From contig NZ_JAUMTZ010000004.1 of the NCBI RefSeq assembly GCF_030530945.1, forward strand, positions 1 through 64,000: a stretch of DNA of 64,000 nt. The letters run 5' to 3'. The position numbers and the translations under genes were made by a program. Within the stretch, counting starts at the first letter, position 1. Every line of letters begins with the position of its first letter. Below, one piece after another: positions 58,541 through 64,000 of this stretch. Below the pieces are notes generated by a model. It was not told the origin of the DNA. It made no database searches and saw only the letters and a program-made list of their open reading frames with translations. The stretch comes from Kocuria sp. (GTDB lineage Bacteria; Actinomycetota; Actinomycetes; Actinomycetales; Micrococcaceae).

Positions 58541-59911
58541 TCAGCTCGCCACGCGCACCAGCTTGGTGTTGGAGAACTCGTCGAAGCCCCAGCGGCCCAG
58601 CTCGCGGCCGTAGCCGGAGCGGCGCACGCCGCCGAAGGGCAGGCCGGCCTTGGTGGTGCCGTGCTCGTTGACGTAGGCCATGCCCACCTCGAGCCGGCGG
58701 GCGATCTCCTCCGCCTTGGCGACGTCCTGGCCCCACACGGAGCCGGACAGGCCGAAGTCGGAGTCGTTGGCGATCTCCACGGCCTCGTCCACCGAGTCGT
58801 AGGAGTAGACCACGGCCACGGGACCGAAGATCTCCTCCTTGAAGGCGTCCATCTCGCGGGTCACACCGGTGAGGACCGCGGGGGACATCCAGGCGCCGTC
58901 CTTGTCCAGGGCCTTGCCGCCGGTGTGCAGGGTGGCGCCCTGCTCCACGGCGCGCTCCACCTGGGCCACGGCGTCGTCACGGCCCTCCACGGAGGACAGC
59001 GGGCCCACCTTGGTGTCCTCGGCCAGGGGATCGCCCACCTTCATGCCCTCGACGGTCTGCACGACCACCTTCACGAACTCGTCGAACATCCCGGAGGGGA
59101 CCAGGATGCGCTTGGGCGAGTTGCAGGCCTGGCCGGCGTTGCTCATGCGCGCGATCGCCACGTACTTGGCGGTCTTGGCCACGTCCACGTCGTCGAGCAC
59201 GATCAGGGGGTCGGAACCGCCCAGCTCGAGCACGCTCTTCTTCAGGTTCTGAGCGGCGGTGGTGGCCACGGCCTTGCCCGCGCCCTCGCTGCCGGTCAGG
59301 GAGACGCCGCGCACCCGCGGGTCCGCCACGATGTCCGTGACCTGGTCGGTGCTCGCGAACAGGTTGATGTAGGCGTCCTCGGGGATGCCCGCCGCGTGCA
59401 GGATCTCCTCGATCAGCTCCGCGGTGCGCCCACAGATGGAGGCGTGCTTGAGCAGGATGGTGTTGCCCAGCATTAGGTTCGGGGCCGCGAAGCGGGCCAC
59501 CTGGTACTGCGGGAAGTTCCACGGCATGACGCCCATGAGCACACCGATGGGATCGGTGACCACCACGGACCGGGCGTCGTCGCCCACGTCCAGGGTCTCC
59601 TCCTCCAGCAGGGCCGGGCCGTGCTCCGCGTACCAGCGGTAGATGGAGGAGGACAGCGCCACCTCACCCTTGGCCTGCTTGAACGGCTTTCCCATCTCGG
59701 TGCTGATCACGCGGGCGAGCTCGTCGGCGCGCTCGTCGAACGCGTCCGCCACAGCGTTCAGCGCGTCCGCGCGCTGCTGGGCCGGGGTGGCGCGCCAGGA
59801 GGCGAACGCGGCATCAGCGCGCTCGACGGCGCGGGCGACGTCCGCATCCGTGGCGGAGGTGAACTCCTGCTCCACGACTCCGGTGGCTGGATTCTCTGTG
59901 CGGTAGGCCAT
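58541..59911 (-). CDS. NAD(P)-dependent succinate-semialdehyde-type dehydrogenase
   Basis: Aldehyde dehydrogenase of 456 residues. Catalytic Glu in LELGGSDPLIVLDD and nucleophilic Cys in GQACNSPKRILV; cofactor region PWNFPQYQVARFAAPNL. The short N-terminus and the NSPKR context match the Sad/YneI branch of succinate-semialdehyde dehydrogenases. It could finish GABA catabolism or oxidise 4-guanidinobutyraldehyde, which would link it to the cluster at 33765-39276, but it is 19 kb away and alone. Confidence 0.88.
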   Translation of the reverse strand: MAYRTENPATGVVEQEFTSATDADVARAVERADAAFASWRATPAQQRADALNAVADAFDERADELARVISTEMGKPFKQAKGEVALSSSIYRWYAEHGPALLEEETLDVGDDARSVVVTDPIGVLMGVMPWNFPQYQVARFAAPNLMLGNTILLKHASICGRTAELIEEILHAAGIPEDAYINLFASTDQVTDIVADPRVRGVSLTGSEGAGKAVATTAAQNLKKSVLELGGSDPLIVLDDVDVAKTAKYVAIARMSNAGQACNSPKRILVPSGMFDEFVKVVVQTVEGMKVGDPLAEDTKVGPLSSVEGRDDAVAQVERAVEQGATLHTGGKALDKDGAWMSPAVLTGVTREMDAFKEEIFGPVAVVYSYDSVDEAVEIANDSDFGLSGSVWGQDVAKAEEIARRLEVGMAYVNEHGTTKAGLPFGGVRRSGYGRELGRWGFDEFSNTKLVRVAS

Positions 59912-60088
59912 GAGGTCTCCTTATGTCTCGGACGGTCGTGCATGCTGTCGTCCGTGTTAACGAGAGCCCCGGGCGGAAGATTCCCGGGTGCCGCGGCGGC
60001 CATCGCCGGACGACGTCGGTGTCCCCGGCGGCGTCGCCCGGGCCGGGTCCGCGTGGTGTCGCCGAGGTGGGCGCGGCCCGCCCCCCCC

Positions 60089-60100
60089 TAGAGTGATCCC
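60089..60100 (+). promoter_or_regulatory. -10 element for a leaderless transcript
   Basis: TAGAGT (60089-60094), six bases, then ATG. There is no ribosome-binding site. Confidence 0.45.
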
Positions 60101-60652
60101 ATGACCAGACCCGCAGAGCCGCGGGAGGCCCCCATGGGCACGGCGGCCGACATCCCCGGCCCCGGGCGGGCCGTGGCGCGAGCCTTTCCAGCGTGCGCCC
60201 TGGGCCTGTTCGCCCCGCCCGTGGTCGCCCACTTCCTGCCCCGCGAGCCCAGCGACGGGTGGTGGCCCACCCTGATCGTGATACTCGTTCTGCTCGCGAT
60301 GTTCGGAGTGGTGCTCCTGGACCGCAGACGGCTCCCCCGCCAACCGAGGGACGTGGATGACCTCCGCTGGCAGGGCGCCCTCTCTTCCGCACGCCACCAC
60401 CGAGGCGTTCCGGAGCACCCGGGGGTGCGACTGATGGCGGCCCGCGTGGCCTACGACCGGGTGTGGATGTTCATGCTGTTCTGGGCCCTGCTGGTCGGCT
60501 ACGCGGGCGCCGCCCTCACCCGCCCGGACCTGGACTGGCTGCCCGGTGTGGGAGGCATGCTGGTCTTCTCTGTGATGGCGCTCGTCAGGCTGCCCGCGGC
60601 GTGGGCGTACCTCCGGGAGAACGACGCCGCACACCCGCCACCACCAGCATGA
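60101..60652 (+). CDS. hypothetical four-helix membrane protein
   Basis: Protein of 183 residues, no family recognised. Two helix pairs (ALGLFAPPVVAHF with WPTLIVILVLLAMFGVVLL; VWMFMLFWALLVGYAGAAL with GGMLVFSVMALVRLPAAWAY) are separated by a charged cytoplasmic loop (DRRRLPRQPRDVDDLRW). The last 68 bp overlap the 3' end of the convergent urea channel gene. The start rests on the -10 hexamer six bases before the ATG. Confidence 0.7.
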   Translation: MTRPAEPREAPMGTAADIPGPGRAVARAFPACALGLFAPPVVAHFLPREPSDGWWPTLIVILVLLAMFGVVLLDRRRLPRQPRDVDDLRWQGALSSARHHRGVPEHPGVRLMAARVAYDRVWMFMLFWALLVGYAGAALTRPDLDWLPGVGGMLVFSVMALVRLPAAWAYLRENDAAHPPPPA

Positions 60653-61511
60653 CCAGCCACATGCTCACCAGGAACGGCCACGTGTACACGGGCACGGGCA
60701 ACTGGGCGATCAGCAGCTGAAGGGGCAGCGTGAGCAGCGCACCCACCAGCGCGCCGAGCACGCGCACCCACAGGGGCCGGGCGGTCCACACCACCGCGCC
60801 CAGGGCGATGGACACCAGCACCGCCGAGTAGCCGAGCAGCCCGGAGGAGACCTGGACGACACCGTCGCCCACCAAGAGTGCACCCGCGAGCGCCACGAAG
60901 CTTCCGAGCACGCCGAACAGCCCGATCCGCACGCCACCCACGAACAGCGCGGCCACGATCAGCAGACCCGGCACCAGACCGTCTGCGAGGACCACCTCGG
61001 AAAAGCTGTTCACCGCGCCCAGCAGCACCCCGCCCGGGCCCTCGCCGGTGGTCGGGGAGCCGGAGCGCACCAGGGGCAGCACCAGGTCGAACATCACCCC
61101 GGCCACCAGGCAGAACGGCGCGGTGGCAACGGGCAGCTGGGCCCATCCCAGCGCCCGGGACCCGAAGGCGCGCTGCAGGAGGCCGTGCACGGGAACGCAG
61201 GCCAGGGCGCCGACCACGGTCATGAGCAGCGCGGGCAGCGGGTGCCCCAGGGCGAGTGCCGCGGCCGCGCCCACCAGGGCGCCGTTGTAGCCCATCATCC
61301 CGGTGCGCACGGCGTCCGTGCCCAGCAGGGCCCACGCTCCCGCGGTCTGCGCGAGGGCGCCGACCGCCACGACCAGCGCCACCCAGGGGTGGACCCATCC
61401 CATGGCCACCAGCAGCAGCGCCCCGGACCACGGGTTGTCGATGAAGAAGATCTGGGACACGCCCCGCAGGACGGTGCCCACCGCCCTGCCCGGGCCGCGA
61501 AGAGCATCCAC
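60585..61511 (-). CDS. urea transporter (UT family)
   Basis: Membrane protein of 308 residues with about ten helices: GVSQIFFIDNPWSGALLLVAM (the UT-family N-terminal signature), GMMGYNGALVGAAAAL and SGLLGYSAVLVSIALG (repeat-related pore segments). It lets urea cross the membrane. The GTG starts one base after the NiCoT stop with GGGGAGG upstream. Together with the Ni permease and ureDG it provides substrate, metal and maturation for urease. Confidence 0.88.
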   Translation of the reverse strand: MDALRGPGRAVGTVLRGVSQIFFIDNPWSGALLLVAMGWVHPWVALVVAVGALAQTAGAWALLGTDAVRTGMMGYNGALVGAAAALALGHPLPALLMTVVGALACVPVHGLLQRAFGSRALGWAQLPVATAPFCLVAGVMFDLVLPLVRSGSPTTGEGPGGVLLGAVNSFSEVVLADGLVPGLLIVAALFVGGVRIGLFGVLGSFVALAGALLVGDGVVQVSSGLLGYSAVLVSIALGAVVWTARPLWVRVLGALVGALLTLPLQLLIAQLPVPVYTWPFLVSMWLVMLVVAGVRRRSPGGTPTPRAA

Positions 61512-61512
61512 C

Positions 61513-62640
61513 TCAGACCTCCCCGTCAGAGCGCACGGACCCGCCCGCGTGCCCGGAGCCGCGCCGCGGCAGCTGCCCGCCCGTCGACGTCGTCCCCGCG
61601 CTCCCGCGCGAGGACCGCCAGAACCACCACCAGACCAGGCCGAAGAGGGCGACCAGCACGAGCCCGGCCTGCCCCAGGTCGATCTCCGCGAGCGCGGAGG
61701 TCACCGGGTCTGTGAGACCCAGGAGGTCGTTCAGGAACCCGCCCAGGGTGATGGCGGCGATGAACAGCGCGGACACGGCGGAGATCACGGTGACCGTGGC
61801 GTTGAAGCGCATCCGGGTTCCGGTCTCGGTGAGGGCGCTGGAGTAGAGCTTCATCATGCCCAGCCCGTTGAGGGTGTCGCACAGGGTCATGGCGGCGGTG
61901 AAGGCCACGGGCAGGCCGATCAGCGCGGCAGCCGGGACCCCGGCGAGGGACGCGGTGACCGTGAGCAGCAGCAGACCGATGGTGGTGGCGGTGTCGAAGC
62001 CCAGGCCGAAGAGGAACCCCAGCACGAAGATGTCCCGCGGGCGGCGCACCCGCTGCAGGGGTTTGCGCAGCAGCCGGGACACCAGCCCCCAGCTGCCGTC
62101 CAGGTCGTGCCGGTGCCCCTGGGCGCCCTGCTCCCCGCGGGAGATCCGACGCACCAGACCCGCGCCGATGCTCGCGTTGTAGAGGCCCAGCACCAGCAGG
62201 TACACCCCGGAGACCCCGGCCCCGATCAGACCGAGCACGTGGTTGGTGGAGCTGCCGTCCTCGAACGCCCCGTGCACGAACTGGGCTCCTGCCACCACCA
62301 TGACTCCGGCGATGGTGACCACCAGGGAGTGCCCCAGGCTGAACGCGAAGCCCACGCTGGCCGGGTTCATGCCCTCGGAGACGAACTTGCGGGTGGAGTT
62401 GTCGATCGCGGAGATGTGGTCCCAGTCGTAGCTGTGCTTCAAACCGGCGGCGTACGCGGTGAGCACCACGCCCAGGGCCAGGGGCTGGGCTCCGGGCGCG
62501 AGCGCGGTGGCCAGCAGCACGGCCGCGAGCACGTGCAGGGCGGCAACCGCGGAGAGCGTGAAGCCCACCCGCACGCGCAGGGGCAGGCGGTGCCGCTCCG
62601 TCACGTAGCGGCGGTAGAGCGTGGGATGCGTGGTGGACAC
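61513..62640 (-). CDS. nickel/cobalt permease (NiCoT family)
   Basis: Membrane protein of 375 residues with eight helices. Helix II has the metal signature HSYDWDH (HxxxxDH); further motifs are FSLGHSLVVT and LGFLFGLGFDTATTIGLLLL. It imports Ni2+, the urease metal, which fits its place between ureD and the urea channel. The GTG start has AGGAG four bases upstream. A His-containing cytoplasmic loop (GHRHDLDG) lies mid-protein. Confidence 0.9.
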   Translation of the reverse strand: MSTTHPTLYRRYVTERHRLPLRVRVGFTLSAVAALHVLAAVLLATALAPGAQPLALGVVLTAYAAGLKHSYDWDHISAIDNSTRKFVSEGMNPASVGFAFSLGHSLVVTIAGVMVVAGAQFVHGAFEDGSSTNHVLGLIGAGVSGVYLLVLGLYNASIGAGLVRRISRGEQGAQGHRHDLDGSWGLVSRLLRKPLQRVRRPRDIFVLGFLFGLGFDTATTIGLLLLTVTASLAGVPAAALIGLPVAFTAAMTLCDTLNGLGMMKLYSSALTETGTRMRFNATVTVISAVSALFIAAITLGGFLNDLLGLTDPVTSALAEIDLGQAGLVLVALFGLVWWWFWRSSRGSAGTTSTGGQLPRRGSGHAGGSVRSDGEV

Positions 62641-62736
62641 GGTTCTCCTGGGGGTCGTGGGTGGGCGGATCGGCGGGCTGGTGGCGTCCTCCGGCGGGTC
62701 GGCAGCAGCAGGTGGCGGGCGAGACCGCCGCGGCCG

Positions 62737-63717
62737 TCAGTACTTGCGCAGGTGCAGGGGTGCCTGCCCCCGCCAGTGCTCCCGCAGCAGGTTCACCACC
62801 ATGCGGTGCAGGGCCGCGATGGCTTCCGTGGAGTGGGCGAGGGAGCGCACGCACACGCAGCGCACCCCGTACGGCTCCCCCACCCCGGCGCGGGTGATGC
62901 CGGACCGGGTGCCGGAGGCGTCCACGGCGGCGGTGAGCAGCTCGTAGACCTCGTCGGTGAGTCGGGCGTCCGCGACCAGCAGCTGCCCGGTGTGGCTGTG
63001 GCCCTCCATGAACCCCGTGCCGGTGATGTCCCCGTGCGCATCCGGCTGGATCCGCAGCTGGTCCACCACGAGCCGCCGGGCGGGGGCCTGCGGGCTGGTG
63101 GACGGCGGGAGCACGCGGACCTCGGTGCGCATTCGCAGCTCGTCGTACGCGAAGGACTCCCCGGACGGGGACCACCCGGGTGTCACGACCTCGGCGAGCA
63201 GCAGGGACGCCGTGGGGTCCATGTCCACGCGCGTGCGCTGCAGGTAGGACCCGCCCCGGTAGACGATCAGCTGGTCCGGCACGTACTCCAGGCAGCTGCC
63301 CGGCCCCAGCCGCACGCGCATCTCCTGGGACGCCGGACCCTGCGGCGTGCGGTACACCTTGGTGGCCGACTGCGTGGTCAGGGCCAGGGAGGCATCCTGC
63401 TCCACGGCCACGTCCAACAGGTACGCGTCCGCTCCGAAGTACGCGCCCCCGGGGTTGATCGCCGTGTAGGTGACCTGCCCGGAGCGGTCCAGGTAGTGCG
63501 GCCGCAGCACCCGCAGCGCGCCCTCGTGGAACTGCCGGGCGGCGTACGAGCGCCCGTCCCGCGCGGCCACGGTCAGGCGCAGCTGTCCGGCCCAGTTGTC
63601 AGCGCCGGTTCCGCCGGGCGTTCCGAGAGCGGACGACGGTGCCGCGCCCGTCCGCGCGTCCGGCACCCGGGGTGCCGGCGGCGTCGTGGTTCCCCCTGCG
63701 CCCGGCGTCTCAGGCAA
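62737..63717 (-). CDS. ureD: urease accessory protein UreD
   Basis: Protein of 326 residues with the UreD/UreH fold: QVTYTAINPGGAYFGADAYL, TTQSATKVYRTPQGPASQ, CLEYVPDQLIVYRGGSYLQ. It forms the UreDFG complex that delivers Ni to apo-urease. The first 40 residues are Pro/Gly/Thr-rich. The start given is a TTG at 63715-63717 that overlaps the ureG end by eight bases; a later GTG near 63666 is possible. Confidence 0.87.
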   Translation of the reverse strand: MPETPGAGGTTTPPAPRVPDARTGAAPSSALGTPGGTGADNWAGQLRLTVAARDGRSYAARQFHEGALRVLRPHYLDRSGQVTYTAINPGGAYFGADAYLLDVAVEQDASLALTTQSATKVYRTPQGPASQEMRVRLGPGSCLEYVPDQLIVYRGGSYLQRTRVDMDPTASLLLAEVVTPGWSPSGESFAYDELRMRTEVRVLPPSTSPQAPARRLVVDQLRIQPDAHGDITGTGFMEGHSHTGQLLVADARLTDEVYELLTAAVDASGTRSGITRAGVGEPYGVRCVCVRSLAHSTEAIAALHRMVVNLLREHWRGQAPLHLRKY

Positions 63718-64000
63718 GGTCGAGCATGAGGACGTCGTTGCGGATCCAGTCCTGGACCTGGTCCAGGCCCTCGTCCGTCTTGAGGTTGGTGAACGCGAAG
63801 GGCTTGTCCTTCCGGAACACCTTGGAGTCCGCGGCCATGACGTCCAGGTCCGCGCCCACGTGCGGGGCCAGGTCCGTCTTGTTGATGATGAACAGGTCCG
63901 ACTTGATCATCCCCTGGCCGGCCTTGCGGGGGATCTTCTCGCCCTGGGCCACGTCGATCACGTAGATGGAGAAGTCCACGAGCTCGGGGCTGAACGTGGC
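63710..64000 (-). CDS. ureG: urease accessory GTPase UreG (3' part)
   Basis: C-terminal 96 residues of UreG; the 5' end lies beyond the right edge. ATFSPELVDFSIYVIDVAQG, IPRKAGQGMIKSDLFIINKT (NKxD nucleotide motif in NKTDLAPHVGADL) and FTNLKTDEGLDQVQDWI are diagnostic. UreG supplies GTP-driven Ni transfer to urease. Overlap with ureD indicates one operon, so ureF and the structural genes ureABC are expected to the right. Confidence 0.92.
   Translation of the reverse strand, partial: ATFSPELVDFSIYVIDVAQGEKIPRKAGQGMIKSDLFIINKTDLAPHVGADLDVMAADSKVFRKDKPFAFTNLKTDEGLDQVQDWIRNDVLMLDLA

Noticed and set aside
1..64000. CRISPR arrays, insertion sequences, prophage genes, tRNA genes
   Set aside because: No regularly spaced repeats, transposase motifs, integrase or structural phage genes, and no tRNA-like cloverleaf with a TTCGAnnC arm was recognised by eye.

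Overview
The window is about 72% G+C, densely coded, with GTG starts common and Shine-Dalgarno sequences of the GGAGG type alternating with leaderless-looking starts. Gene content (PxpABC, LysX, CYP152/OleT-like P450, CE1758/CE1759-type flavin pair, fused BC-BCCP) and the rRNA leader at the left edge point to an actinobacterium of the Micrococcaceae. Kocuria is my best guess, partly because a CYP152 olefin-forming enzyme is known from Kocuria rhizophila. This is a chromosomal region: I see no insertion sequence, prophage, CRISPR array, tRNA or origin.

Layout. 1-~300: leader and promoter of an rRNA operon transcribed leftwards off the edge. 389-5672: leftward fatty-acid beta-oxidation set (acyl-CoA dehydrogenase, FadB-like enzyme, TetR) with an SMP-30 lactonase. 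5859-9051: amino-acid permease, YdeI/OmdA-like protein, amidohydrolase. 9158-11521: MarR, FMN reductase and luciferase-like monooxygenase. 11690-18021: 5-oxoprolinase/carboxylase cluster (pxpA, fused pxpB-pxpC, biotin carboxylase-BCCP, GntR) facing a NRAMP-like permease. 18029-25984: DUF4870 protein, YhgE/Pip-like exporter with divergent TetR, Kup K+ transporter, CPBP protease, SDR-TspO fusion, Lrp regulator. 26314-30113: E1alpha-E1beta-E2 of a 2-oxoacid dehydrogenase. 30325-33603: degenerate polyprenyl-synthase-like protein, LysE exporter, nitroreductase, MarR and a tiny membrane protein. 33765-39591: divergent set that fits the arginine transaminase pathway (aminotransferase, ureohydrolase, symporter, ThDP decarboxylase). 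39960-43085: sugar ABC importer without an ATPase. 43291-47771: alpha/beta hydrolase coupled to LysX. 47862-53065: Hsp31-like protein with MarR, then a sensor kinase-regulator pair with a DUF4097-like protein. 53248-59911: MFS transporter, OleT-like P450, M23 peptidase, DinB-like protein, aldehyde dehydrogenase. 60101-64000: membrane protein, urea channel, Ni/Co permease, ureD and the 3' end of ureG, the edge of a urease cluster that continues to the right.

How the genes fit together. Several parts concern nitrogen salvage: 5-oxoproline hydrolysis, a possible arginine route to 4-guanidinobutyrate, GABA and urea, a succinate-semialdehyde-type dehydrogenase that could finish GABA catabolism, and urea/nickel uptake with urease maturation. 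Others concern lipids and envelope: beta-oxidation, branched 2-oxoacid dehydrogenase (primers for branched fatty acids), an alkene-forming P450 and lysyl-phosphatidylglycerol synthesis. The most unusual observations are the recurrent TAnnnT-like hexamer exactly six bases before start codons, the split urea-carboxylase-like architecture at 11690-16157, the polyprenyl-synthase homologue without Asp-rich motifs, the SDR-TspO fusion, and the hydrolase-LysX pair.
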